Assembly (NCBI RefSeq): GCF_009730915.1
Contig: NC_052475.1
Span: 31,371,016-31,435,015, forward strand
Reading direction: 5' to 3'
DNA: 64,000 nt
Origin: Dioscorea cayenensis subsp. rotundata
Taxonomy: Eukaryota; Streptophyta; Magnoliopsida; Dioscoreales; Dioscoreaceae
A model generated the notes under the pieces. The model was not told the origin of the DNA and ran no database searches. It saw nothing but the letters and a program-made list of their open reading frames with translations. A program made the translations under genes and the position numbers. Below are positions 11,586 to 23,440 of the stretch, piece after piece. Numbering within the stretch: position 1 is the stretch's first letter; every line of letters begins with the position of its first letter.

Positions 11586-11876
11586 CGCATGGCAGATGAG
11601 AGAGTTATCTTTTATGCCACTAAATTCACAAATGGCTTTGGCTTTTACATTTCATATTGCACTGCAAAAGTAATAAATAAACTCCCCCAAAAAAAAGCCT
11701 TTCTAGATATTATTCTGATAATTTCAAATACTCAAATTGAAAAAAATGAAAAGAGTTTCGGTATATATGAAGAATAAACAATCAATTTGAATACAATTGT
11801 TGGACAGGAAACAAACAACTGATCTCAAAACGGAAAACAATGAATCTATAACAGAGGAATCCAAACTATATAGCTA

Positions 11877-12389
11877 TCATACGTTTTGAGAAAAACCTGG
11901 AATCAATTGGCCGGAAAGATCCCCACTATCTCCAACCACCAGAGGCGCGTTCCTGCCACCGAGATCCATCGAACATTTCGCAGACACCGGAGCCGCGAAC
12001 CTCGCCGAGAAGTTCCGGCAACTATGGCAGCCATCTCCATCAAAATCCTCGGTTCCCTCATCGAAGTTCAACGCATAGCTCAACGGATCGTACTGGAACC
12101 GGGCACGGCGGATCCCGCCACCACGGTTGAACCTCCGTATGAAGGTCTTCCACCGTGGGCCAGCGACGATCTCCGACCACTCTTTCACTCTCAAGATCGC
12201 ACGCTTCCACCATGGATCCTTGCCATGGTCGACGGAGGAGCGGATCGGTTCCCAATCGGAGAGCCTGCAAGAGCGGCTCGAGAACCAGCCGCAGCAGCAC
12301 CATTGAGCAAAGCAAGGGTCGAGCACCGGCTCCGGCAAGGGTGGGGAGTGGTCTCCAAGATCTGGCCGGCGAGCGGCGTCGGAGCCCAT
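11877..12389 (-). CDS. Small plant-specific stress-type protein (170 aa)
   Basis: Single-exon gene with its ATG at 12389. The conserved core is at residues 60-113: 'WWKRAILRVKEWSEIVAGPR', then 'WKTFIRRFNR', a Gly-rich link, and 'FQYDPLSYALNFDEG'. I recognise this block from a family of small angiosperm proteins often described as stress-induced, with no known reaction. A Cys/Trp-rich segment (residues 26-36) precedes it. The N- and C-terminal parts look disordered. No signal peptide or membrane segment is evident. A TATA box about 90 bp upstream and three ACGTG elements fit an inducible gene. The opposite strand is also open over most of this interval, but only the minus frame carries the conserved block. 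Its function is not known to me. Confidence 0.85.
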   Translation of the reverse strand: MGSDAARRPDLGDHSPPLPEPVLDPCFAQWCCCGWFSSRSCRLSDWEPIRSSVDHGKDPWWKRAILRVKEWSEIVAGPRWKTFIRRFNRGGGIRRARFQYDPLSYALNFDEGTEDFDGDGCHSCRNFSARFAAPVSAKCSMDLGGRNAPLVVGDSGDLSGQLIPGFSQNV

Positions 12390-12474
12390 CGAGATCTCTC
12401 TCTCTCTCTCCCGATCAGCCTCGGTGGAGACGGAGACGCCGAGAGAGAGGAATCAAGAGAGATGGAGCGGTGGG

Positions 12475-12870
12475 TTTTATATATGAAGATGTATGTATCA
12501 TTCACCGTTAAAATTTATCGAGATTTGTGATTCGATGATCTGATGTCAAAATGGACGGTGGATGCTGAGACCCTACGAAGTTATTGTAGGAATGGTTTTA
12601 GGGGAAGATTATGGAGACAGCTGGTGGTGACGTGGCGTATGTAACGGCTTTGTGCAGCGAATTGAAACGTCACTACCACGCCTCGTGATAAGTGTTCGAT
12701 GATGGATTTCAGATCTCGAGGCACGGAGAGGATTCGCGGCCCTGATTAGCCGGTTGATGAATAGGGTAACAACGGTCGGATAGAACGCTGTGGTGCCCGA
12801 TGCTGTTTGGCGTTCGTGGTGTTGCCACGTGTATTTCCAGTTATTAGAAGGGTTATTGGTGCCACGTGTT
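12475..12870 (-). promoter_or_regulatory. TATA box and ABRE/G-box cluster of the stress-type gene
   Basis: On the minus strand a TATA box, ATATATAAAA, sits at 12484-12475. That places initiation near 12445-12450, with a GA-rich leader. Further upstream are ACGTGGC (12630-12636 on +) and two CACGTG G-boxes (12826-12831 and 12863-12868), each followed by T and preceded by C, as in ABREs. Such elements bind bZIP or bHLH factors, so ABA or stress control is a reasonable inference. Confidence 0.65.
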
Positions 12871-12899
12871 GGCTTTTTAGCCCTGGGAGACTGAAACTG

Positions 12900-14454
12900 T
12901 GTTAGAATCAATGCTGGGATGCATTTTTTTGTAATTAATTGATAAATTTATTTTTTATATTAAAATATAAATGGCGCATTAATTTTTGCTATTCCTTCAA
13001 GAAATGAATGCTCAAATGAGATATGATGTGTGTCATTTAATTGTAATTAATTGCAAAAAATTAATATAGTAAATTTAGTAAATTTAATTGTATCATTTTC
13101 TCTAAAATAATACGTTTTTACTGATTTTTCTAATATTCATACATTGCAAATATTTTTTTTTAAAGTAAATAAGTATGGAAAAAATAAATACAAACACAAA
13201 ATGGAAGAAAACCAATAAACTAAAATTAGAAGCCCACTAGTAGTGGGTCAGTGCATTACCTAACATTAAATATGAAACAAAAATAATAGAGTTACAAAAA
13301 CTCGAGGATATATTAAAACATACTTCATATAGCCAAGGGATATGTCGGTTGGGTGGCATGGCAGTTACAGGAATATCTCTAAAATAAATTTATTTTTTTA
13401 TAAATATTATGTATTTTTTTTACCAATAATAAATTTTTACCAATTATATCATACGCGTTTATGACCATTACAATAGAAAAATTAGTATTTTATTTTTTTA
13501 TTGAATTAAATGTAATTTAAAGGCCGAGGGTTTCTAATCCATCCATATATCTATATAAAAAGAAAAAATCAGTTTTAAATTTTTTTATTAACTTGGGGTA
13601 AAATATATTATTTTTTAAGAAATATTAATAAAATCACTTTCCAATAAAAAAGTGGTGAGAGGTTGAAGCTTACCTCTCATAACAAGGGTTGAAATTTGTA
13701 ATTTGTCCAAGTTTATAATATATATATATAAATAAATTCAAATCCTAGCATCTATTTTTTCATTTTTTAAATAGAAAGATTTTTATACATATGAATAACA
13801 CAAAATTTGCGAAGATATTTATATTAATATAAATTTTTCAGAAATAAGTTTAAAATGGCATTAACTTTATAAATATACGCGAGAGAAAAATCCAATTATA
13901 ACATATATTTAAAAAAAAAAAGGATGGAAAGAGCAGCTGGATTGGGCTGGCTCGGTAGGTAAGAGCCTTAATTGAGAAACAAAGGCCTACGCGCAAACGC
14001 CCAAACCTCATGAAATTTCTTACATAAATCTACCTTGGATTACAAGGACTTAATAATAATAATAATAATAATTTATGTAAGAAATTGTTATTATTATTAT
14101 TATTATTTTGACAAAAATCACGAGCACAATATAAAAAAATAAAAAAAATACAAAAATGCACTAGTTATGATGGTTTAATAGCTCTTTAGAAATTTCCTAT
14201 GTAAGGTGAGCTAACATATCGAGAAATGACTACCAGTCCATAATAATATATCATGAACCATAACTTTACATTAGTATATATGTTTTCACCATGCAACCCT
14301 AAAAGAATAGAGAATACAACTCTAATAAACATTAAATGAATAGTATTACACAACATTTCTACAACATTTGTACAATATTGCACAATGTCAAGGTCAAGAG
14401 TTTTGATCCCTGAATTGCTCATTCACCATTCTATTAAGATACCATCGAATTACC
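12900..14454. other. AT-rich intergenic DNA
   Basis: No gene seen. It holds A- and T-rich runs, a short conserved-looking GC-richer patch at 13935-14010, and the inverted repeat listed next. Confidence 0.6.
14014..14107. repeat. Perfect 16-bp inverted repeat with (TAA)n loop
   Basis: AATTTCTTACATAAAT at 14014-14029 is the exact reverse complement of 14071-14086. The loop contains (TAA)n and a complementary (TTA)n follows the right arm. The two trinucleotide runs could extend pairing in slipped registers. It may be a small foldback element. Confidence 0.8.
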
Positions 14455-15082
14455 GGTGGTTCTCACTTTTATTAATTTATCTATCCAATCTATCTATTAT
14501 TTTATTAATTAATATATTTTAATTGATGTAAATATTATGTCATATTTACATCTCTAATGCAATAACTTGTTAATTAATAAAATACGAAAAGTGTTATATG
14601 CCACTCTAATAAAAAAAAAAAAAGTCAGAACTCAGAAGGTGCTGTTAAGAAGGGGATCTCTACACTACTAATCATTGATCAAAACTTAGTGGTCTAAATT
14701 TCTAAACACAATGGAGCATGAGTTGGAACTTAAGGTGGGCCTTGGTCATAATCACATCCTTAATTAATCCTTAATGAACAAGCTTGCCTTATCAAGAGAA
14801 TGATGCACCTATCTGAAACAAGCTGGAGAATTTTATTATGCAGACATTGGTCAATCACACTTTGATTATTCATCATTTTATATTGGATTTGATTTTCTTA
14901 AGAATGATCCTGTGCAAGTATTTAAAAAAATTATATATGATAAATCTTAATTTTATTATAAAATAAGAAAACTTAAACACAAAAAAGACAAATGATATAT
15001 CAAAGCACACTCCATCAAGTAGACATTACCCTTATGAAACAATCTCTAGGAGTGGATCATCCATCATGGGTAATACCTCAAG
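14455..15082 (+). repeat. Direct repeat copy A (~0.63 kb), uninterrupted
   Basis: Closely matches 24527-24643 plus 27270-27830 in the same orientation. Shared stretches include 'ctatccaatctatctatt', 'gaaggggatctctacacta', 'aatggagcatgagttgga' and 'acaagcttgcct'. It contains no gene. It preserves the state of the site into which a LINE inserted in copy B: the 17 bp at 14570-14586 are missing from copy B. Confidence 0.9.
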
Positions 15083-16718
15083 GTCATCTTTTTTAGGTTA
15101 GTATAGCCTAGCATTTAGAGTGAAACCATTGATCATGCACAAAAAGAGTTAATTCAGTGTTAGAGCACTGCACCACACACCTAATCTCATATTAGAACAT
15201 TACATCTATTCAATTATCATTATTATTTTTAATTAATATATATACATGCTTAAATCATAGCTTATGTCCAACAGAAGCAACTAGTTTTTTACCATAAGAA
15301 TTTTTTTTTTTCAGTGTTTGGATCCAAAAGTAGAAGGAAAATAAAAGGAAGAAAAATGGAGAGAAAGTAAAAAAAAAAAAAGAAGGGTTGAAATTTTATG
15401 GAGGGAAAGAAAATGATGGTTGCCTAATAAACCTTGTTTAGTTAAGGAAAGAAAATGATATAGAACAATATGATTTATTAATTATACTCTTACTACATAA
15501 ATAAAAAATTACTTTTTTTTATATTTAAACTCATGTATTATAAAATATTTCAAACAAATTCACACTTTAAGTAGTTTTTTTTTATAAATATTGAAATTGT
15601 TCCGGCAGAATTGCGGATATTGTATGATTTCTTTCCGTGATTCAATTGTTATCATTGAGCTTTATGAATAATCCAAATTATCTATTTTTACCTTCTCAAA
15701 ACAAAAGAAATCCAAAACATTAAAGTTTTTCTATTTCTATTTGGAATTATGTGATGACTAATTCCTATTCTTTTAGTAGGATTATTTGTAACCGCATATT
15801 TTTAATATATACGAGATAATCAATTGGGCCTTTAATTAAGTAATATTTCTTTGTTTGATTAACTTAGAAAAACACAAACAAGCAAATAAACAAATAAGCA
15901 AATAAAAAAGAAATAAATGTTAATAAGGATATGCGATGGTGTGGCGTAAAGTAATTAAATCTATCATTTCGTACATTTTGTATAAGAAATTATGTGCATT
16001 AACAAGCAAAACAACAACTTAAGATATGAGAATATCTCAACCATAAACCGCTAAAAAACACATAATAAACAAAAACAATATAATAATTAAAAAAAAGATA
16101 AGTCCAATGATATAATAATGTTTAATACAATATAGATGTGTGATCTACATTGATAAGTAGAAACAAAAATAAAAAAACACAAGATCAAATAGATGCAAGA
16201 TATGAAATTAACAATAATTATCAAATAAAAATTCGAAAATAAATTGTAAGAATTTTACTTTTTTAATAAGATTGAGTGTTTGGTGGCTTTTGATTACAAT
16301 AAAATTAGATTAAAAAATAATAAAAAAAACTTTATAAAGTGTTATATAATTAATTAAAAAAATTCGAAAATATAATTAATTTAAAAAAAATTATCAAAAA
16401 AATAATTAATTAAAAAAATAGAGTACGTTAAAGTCTTTATTAAAGTTTTTAGAAAAACTATAAAATTTTTAAAATGTTATTCCTCTCTTGGCATCCCAAA
16501 ATCAGGTTGTGAATTTCCCTTTAATCAATTTTTCAGATGATTTTAGGGTTTGCACCTCGGTTTCTTATCTGCTTTTGGCCTTGATTTGCAGTTTTGGATT
16601 GGGACGGACAGTTCCGATGGGAAAAAACAAGTATTTTTATTTTATGTCCTGTTTTCCTTGATATTTTAATTTGCATTTGGGTTTATTGATTGGTTTTATT
16701 TGGAAGGCTTTTATATTA
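15083..16718. other. AT-rich intergenic DNA
   Basis: No gene supported. Several poly-A/T runs are present. At 16560-16640 a short segment with possible splice signals ('tttgcag' at ~16588) and an ATG at 16618 precedes the kinase pseudogene. I could not connect it to a kinase N-terminus. Confidence 0.55.
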
Positions 16719-17655
16719 GAGGTTGAGAAAGAAGTCAAGCTTCTCAAAACTCTTTCGCATCCTAATATTGTTGTGAGTGTGCATCGTTGGATTGTTTAAA
16801 GATTTTTATTATTTTGGGTTATTGGCATTCTTTCATTTTGCATGTTGTGTTGCTCACAGAGACCTTTTATATCCTGATGGAATTCGTTCCATTTGGATCT
16901 ATTTCCTCATTGCTGGGAACTTTTGGCCCTTTCCCTGAAGTTGTAAGTGAATTTGGATTTTTCTTCTTGTAATAATGCCAAGGATTAAATAAGGACAAAG
17001 GATGCTTATGTCACTCTCTTCATTAATATATTCTCCTTTTTGTTTGAAAAAAGGTTATAAAAAATCATACCAAGCAGCTCTTGCAAGGTTTGTAGTACAT
17101 CCATCAGATGGGGATCATACACAGAGATATAAAGGTATTCCTATATGATCAGATTAGTTATGAATTTACTAGCTAGCTAGCCTGCCCATTATGACCATAT
17201 GGATCTTGTTTTCAGGGGCCAAACATTCTTGTTGGTGAGAATGGTTGCATCAAGCTAGCAGATTTCAGGGCATCTAAGCAAGTAGTTAAGTTGTCATGAT
17301 GCTGCATGAACTTTTTGCTGTGCTAGTGATATTAATTACTCTGCTTGACTAGTATCTGTGTACATGTCCAATGAGATAGGTTGGCAAATATTGCAAGGTT
17401 AATGTGAATGGCCATGTATTTTTATCACTTATGTAATGTTGTTAGTCAAAGTTCATTTTCATCACTTGTGGGTGACTGATTGGTGAATATTAGCTCTTTC
17501 TGATTGTCCAACAGCATATTGGTCGGCATTGTTTCTTCATTTATTTCTTGCCATAAATTCTACTTGTTTCCTTTAAACAAGATTCATAAACATTCCTGGT
17601 TTTGATTAACTTGATGATTGGATGATCAAGGAAGTCTTCATTTGGCCAGTCTGCT

Positions 17656-17697
<42 letters not shown>

Positions 17698-19621
17698 TTG
17701 CCCTGACATTTGTTTAACATCAGGCAAGTCTGACTGCTGCCAAGAAAATGATGGGTACACCTTATTGGATGGCACCAGAAGTGATTCGTGAGACTGGTCA
17801 TAGCTTGTGAGTACCAAAACTTAAACTTTTTTTTTTTGTTTTCTGGTTAAATTTGAAAGCACTTCATTATTCATGACCTAATTATTGCTGATATACAAAT
17901 GTTGGATTATCAGGCTATCCTGGTTTCTGTATTTACTGAATAAATTCTCATAACTGCATTTATAAAATTAATAAGCCACAATTCTGACTTTGTAAAGCGT
18001 TGAGTATGTCTAAGAACTTAGTATCATCTCTCTTATTGTTTTGGCTATCCTAAGGTAAAACAAAATGTTTTCTAATATTTCAGGAAGTGAAAAACCTTTA
18101 ATTAAGGTCTTATGTTCTTGGTTTATTCTTGGTAGAGAGGGATAAGATGATTGTTGCACCCATCAATGTTTTCAAATATATGTGAATGCTAGGAAATGCT
18201 TTGAAAAAATTGAAGAAATCAATGATAGAAAAGAGGTTTTTGATCCACTATTATAGATTCCATTGGTGAAATTACCTAAATGCATATTTGGATATGATGG
18301 GATATGCAGGAGTGGCATAGTGGGAGTTTAAGTTGTTGGTGGAAAACCATGTAAAATGGTAAAAAATATCTTTATTGGCCTTTTAATTTTGTTTTATGAA
18401 AAATTAGGGGTATCTTGATACACATATATATACACACACACAAGTTGTAAGAGTAATAAAAAATGTGAATAGAAGCCAACTCTTTGCCCAAGGCTAGTTG
18501 ACCCTACCTTTGCGCACGGTGAAGTTTGCTTTTTATTTTAGGTCTATTTGCCAAAAAAAAGTAAAAGCTCCATTTTTGAAACAACAAGGGACTGAGGGTT
18601 GGATGCCAATTGTAATTTCTATTTATCCATTATGGATAGAAAACTGAGGGAGGAGAAAAGAGATTTAGATAAAAAAATAAAAAATAAAAATCTCTTATCT
18701 AATAGCGTTTCATGTGCACTTACGTATGAATATGAAGCGCTGCGGAGATTTTAGGCATCTATAGAAAGGATTCTTGCTAAAAGGATTTCTGGCATCTATA
18801 TATATATATACTTAATTTTTTTTTTTTTTTTATAAACTTTGTTAAGCATGTTCAACTTATACTAATGGAAGTTTCTCAAAATTGGGTGTGAATAGGTAAA
18901 CTAAGAGATACATGCAGTTGCAAATAATTTCACAGATAAATATGTAATGTAACAATTTTTATTATACTTTTTATTTCTTTTTTTCATGCTCCATTCATTT
19001 CTAGTTTCTTATTGGATAAATTTCCAGCTCTGCTGACATATGGAGTGTTGGCTGCACTGTTATTGAGATGGCTACAGGGAAATTTCCATGGAGCGAGCAA
19101 TTTCCGCTCAATGATAGTCATTGGGTTAATGCTCCCTTGTGCAGAGCTTAATGTTATTTTCATCATATCTTTTTGGTGCTATCTTATTCATGACTAATAT
19201 TTACAGGTTACTGTACTTTTTCACATTGGCATGACCAAGTCACACCCACCAATTCCAGAGCATCTTTCTGTGCAGGCTAAGGATTTCCTCTTGAAATGCT
19301 TTGAGTACGCATCAAACCATACTCTTTGATTGTATGAATTTTTGTCTGATTGTTTTTCTTTTATTCCCTTTGTAATTATGATAATGTTTACAGGGAACCG
19401 AACTTGAGGCCCATGCCAGCGTGTCCGATTTGCTGAAGGTATGTGTTAAAGAAAGTAGTTCTAGTGCCAAAATATACCAAAATTATTTAGTATCTATTCC
19501 TTTGTTTTGCATCTTGTTGTTGTACAATGGATAGTTTTCTACAACTGTTGCCAACTTACGGCATAATTCTATGCAGCACCCATTTGTAACCGGCGAGAGT
19601 GATACAGCTAATTACACCATG
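16719..19621 (+). pseudogene. NPK1/ANP-type MAPKKK pseudogene retaining introns
   Basis: Eight kinase-domain exons can be read, most with GT/AG borders: 16719-16772 (EVEKEVKLL..LSHPNIV), 16860-16942 (ILMEFVP.GSISSLLG..GPFPE), 17054-17134 (HRDIK), 17216-~17297 (NILV..GCIKLADF), 17724-17806 ([13 protein letters not shown]), 19028-~19110 ([21 protein letters not shown]), 19207-19304 ([24 protein letters not shown]) and 19394-19438 plus 19577-19621 (EPNLRP, HPFVTGE). This order and wording match plant NPK1/ANP MAP kinase kinase kinases, which act in cytokinesis and stress cascades. It is broken: TAG at 17093-17095 just before the HRD loop, DFG changed to DFR, a frameshift in the 19394 exon, and no N-lobe with glycine loop and VAIK lysine. 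Retained introns show a DNA-level duplicate rather than a processed copy. Confidence 0.85.
17661..17695. repeat. (TA)n microsatellite
   Basis: About 17 TA units in an intron of the MAPKKK pseudogene. Confidence 0.95.
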
Positions 19622-19639
19622 GTAATGGTCAGTTTGTAT

Positions 19640-21855
19640 TGGCTCTAATTTGCTTCCTCCTAGCATACTCTTCGTATTTGTTCTTTAGTTCTCAATTCCA
19701 CCTGAAAATTCATTCTCATTCAGATCATACTCAAATAGAATGCAGGCATTATTGGTGTTATTACTAGAGCTTAATGAATCATTTATTTAAACAGTGAACC
19801 TCGAAAAGGCTTTCCAAACTATTGTTTTAAGTCAATGACTGGTTATGGAAATGCTAATCATGTTTGTGGGAACTGCTCAATGCTGAAGCCCGGCAAGAAT
19901 TCTAGTGTTTGTTAGGTGTATTTGAATTTATAAATATTTGGAAGAGTTATCTTATTTGACATATATAATACTATATTTGTTTGTGTGGATTTGAAAATCC
20001 TAGTGTGAGTAATTTGAAATACCATGGAACCTGATACATGTGCAAACCACGCAAATGGTTTGGTGCGTCTAATACCATAAATATATGGGTCGTCAAGTAA
20101 TTCCTTGTGGGTGAGCATGAGGGTTGTATTACTCATGGAACGGCAAGAGCTTTTTTTAACTTCTTTTTCGCTTAATCAATAGTCTGACATCTCGTGATTC
20201 TTTTAGTAAAATAAATCTATTTTTACAAACTAATTACAAAAATGCAATTAAGTATCATGAGGTAAAATTGGAAGGAGTGGATGTCCGTATGGGGAGTCCC
20301 TTAGCAATCACCCGTGATGTGAGATAGAATATGACAATGTTATATGGTGATGGACCGAGGGAATTCAGAGGCTTACTGGTCCCAATCTCTTGGCAACCAG
20401 GTCTGAAGCATGAGGAATTTCCCAATCTCTTCCATCTTAGCCTCTTATGTTCGCCTCATGATTAAAAACTCCACTAAAACTATAATCAAATCATAGTTCA
20501 GAAATCTAGGTATACCTAATCTCTTGGCGCATGCATAGATTTAACAAAACGTGGATGTTCTAATGAGTGGGAATCTCTTTCTCACAACATTAACTCATTA
20601 ATCAATAAGCAAACATGCAATGAATCACAATTAACTAGAACAGAAATATATTGCCAATGAAAGTTAATGTTCACAAGTAAAAGCCTATGTACATTGACAT
20701 ACAATTTCCCTCTAATCGGGTCCTTTTATGGATAAAGAATAACGATCAAAGAATAAAGAATTCACAAGAAAAGTATTAATAATTCTAAAACTAATTCCCT
20801 CTAATAGTTCTCTGATGGTTGAGATTGAGAAGATCCCAAAGACGTCAAGATGACGCCGAATCTCTTTGCGCCTTCCACTATCAATGCACGTTGACTCCCT
20901 CTTTAGAAATTTGCTAGAATTCATTGAAATTAGGTTGAACCTCGTTTCCAGCCGCATTGCTCCCTAGAAATCCGGCGCCTCTAACCAAATTCAGCAAAAG
21001 AATCTTCCTTGAAATAATAAAACCTAGGGTTAATTATAACCCGAGCCCGTCACGGGGTCACAACGGCCGTTGTGATCAAAGTTAGTTTCTTGGGCCATAA
21101 GTCGTGTCTTGGCACGGTCTAACTCTGCCGTTGTGTGCATTGACCACGAGTGTTATATATACAACGGCCGTTGTGGCTCTTGTGATGTCCTTCTGTGGAT
21201 TTGCACACTTGCACGAGTGGACCACAACTGTGATGAGGCCGTGGTGATGTTCTGGAAGTTATATTTTGTTTTGATCTGCCTCAAATCACCTCAATATTCG
21301 CCTCAATATTCATTTCTTCGGCCTTGAAATGAAATTAGATCCCCTGATGAACAAAATAATGCAATTCTGTATTACTTTGGTGTTGAACAAATAAAATTTC
21401 ATGCTAGATGTAGTGCAAATGATATATAAAATTGCACTTATCAGAACCCAAATCTGGTTGTATTTCAATATAATACATATAATGGGAGAACCATTGTCAC
21501 CGCCCTTATGACTTCCGGGGGGTGTCATCACACACCCCCAAAACGTAAGCCATGCTATATTGTGCATGATAAAAAAAAAAAAAAATCTTTTATATGCGAA
21601 TGAAAAAAAAAAAATTTCTTCCTAGGTGGTTTTTTGAATGTGAATGAAAATAAATAAATAAATTTGTAGAATATATATTTCAACTTAGAATTTAAAAGAC
21701 TCAACCTCAATATAGTTTGAGAGATAATATATTTTTGTGATGGGTGCATTTTGGTGAATTTCTCATCTTCTTATTGAGATCTAGGTTTTTAGATAAGGAA
21801 TCGTCTAGAGAGCAATTAAGTAGTAATGCGACAATCAAATTTTGAGACAATGATA
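19640..21855. other. Intergenic DNA, partly transposon-like
   Basis: No coding signal. The 20260-21550 part has a more even base composition than its surroundings, plus repeated CACGG/CCGTTGTG words. It could be a solo LTR or LTR fragment of an unidentified retroelement, but I see no matching second copy. A stem GGGGGTGT/ACACCCCC lies at ~21519-21540. Confidence 0.35.
21058..21174. repeat. Two copies of a long GC-rich palindrome
   Basis: TCACAACGGCCGTTGTGA (21058-21075) is an 18-bp perfect palindrome. Its 14-bp core ACAACGGCCGTTGT recurs at 21161-21174, about 103 bp away. A half-site, 'GCCGTTGTG', lies between them at ~21127. Confidence 0.85.
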
Positions 21856-23440
21856 ATCCTGACAGTCATGCTTTTGATGAGGATGTTAACATGGATTCAG
21901 TTATTATGGCACAGGCTCATGATGGGGAAGCTATAGTCCATGTTAACCCTTTCCAAGAGCGATAAATTGTTGGGGGTTTTGAGAAAAAAGAAAGGCAGGA
22001 GGATATCATTATTAAGGCAGGTGATATTTGTGTTTATAAGGATGATAAGGGTCCTATGATCACTATTTTTAAATGACTTCATGAATTAATTAAATGCTCA
22101 TGGATGCATGTTGTTGTAGTAAAAAATGGGCTGAACCATTGGGTATAAGACCTTGTGTACCAAGATTCAAGTATTGTGGAAATTATTTGAGGAATATAGC
22201 ATTATATTAACTGTTCTGTTACTTGGACTGTGGATTATTATAGGGCATTGTTTGTTGGTGCATCAGCTAATGTTATCTTAAGTAGGTACTTATGTTTGTT
22301 TCCCAAATATGCTGGTGTATCATTACCATGAAGCTATATATTCTCAAGGATATTGGGAATGTTATTAGGAAAACCTTGAAAGTTGATTATAATACTCGAA
22401 TGGCTTAGTGAGGGAGATTTGCTTGGGTAGCTTTGTAATTAGACTTATTCAAACCACTCATTTTAAAGTTATTTTTAGATGATTTTTGGTAGAAAGTCAG
22501 AGTATGAGGGGATTCCCCATATTTGTTTTTTATGTGGGCATGCATGACATAATACATTGTTTGCCCTCAGAAAACTATAGATGCTAATCATGTTTGTGAG
22601 TTTGGTCAGACTGTTAGGATTGTTGGTATGTCACAGATTGTTTTGTCAACCATCTCTAGCAAAGAGCATACTACTTACTTGAAGAAACAAATGTTACTGA
22701 ATCTTTTAGTGGGATTGGTAGGAATTCAAGTTTGGAAGAAGCTAAAATTATTGTATATCCATTTGGTGGTATGCTGAAAGATTTGGTTGACTCAACAGAT
22801 ACTGGATGGATTAAAGATTCTACATTATCATTAGAGATTATTCCATAGATATTTCACAATATTAGGAAAGAATTCTTGGCAACTTCAAATAAAGGGGATA
22901 AACAATTAGTTACTTGCAAAGGGTGTGGTTTGGCCTAAATAACTTTAACACAATAGGATGTTGATTAGGACTTACCAAATCTAAGAATAAGTGAGATAAG
23001 GGCTTTAGAAGTTATCTATGTAGATTTTTATCTATAGTAATTGGTTTGTTGAAGATGCAATAGGCTTCTCAAATGGAGTGAGTGTTATGGAATACAACTA
23101 ATATCCACCTCTATATTCTTGACATTGTGTAATGGATGCATTGTTCTTGAGTCAGGCAATTTATGCTAGTCCCTATTGTGGGTTTTGTAATTTCTTTTAG
23201 GATTTGTCTACCGCACTGGCTATTTAATAAAGTGCTTTATAATTGTCACCTTTTGAATATTGGTTACGTGAGACCAAAATTCACTTGGCTGCATGATCAG
23301 CTGCGGGAGAGACTTGATTAAGGTTTTTGCATCAGTCAATGGAGAACCAATTTTCTAGAGGCTTTGTTTACTCATTTACCATGCCAATGGTTAAGTCCAA
23401 TCAACTAAATGGATTATTAAGACTATTAGTAGCTAGTTCC
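21856..23440 (+). pseudogene. Decayed LINE: ORF1 (DUF4283 and zinc knuckle) and endonuclease
   Basis: Fragments in shifting + frames read, in order, as a plant L1-type LINE. At ~22340-22570 are a DUF4283-type end ('DIGNVIRKTLKVDYNTRMA', then 'GRFAWVAL'), 'VEYEGIPHICFLCGHA' (zinc knuckle) and nearby spacing typical of ORF1. At ~23030-23080 is 'VEDAIGFSNGVSV', and at ~23160-23200 'AIYASP', both typical of the apurinic endonuclease. At ~23260-23400 is 'LNIGYVRPKFTWLHD', then 'RERLD', 'FLEALFTHLP', the end of that domain. Stops are frequent and the section between ORF1 and the endonuclease is shortened. No reverse transcriptase follows here; the LINE at 24.6 kb is a separate, younger insertion. 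Confidence 0.65.

Noticed and set aside
11886..12530. Long + strand ORF (214 codons) opposite the stress-type gene
   Set aside because: Shadow of the GC-rich minus-strand gene. The conserved protein block, TATA box and leader are all on minus.
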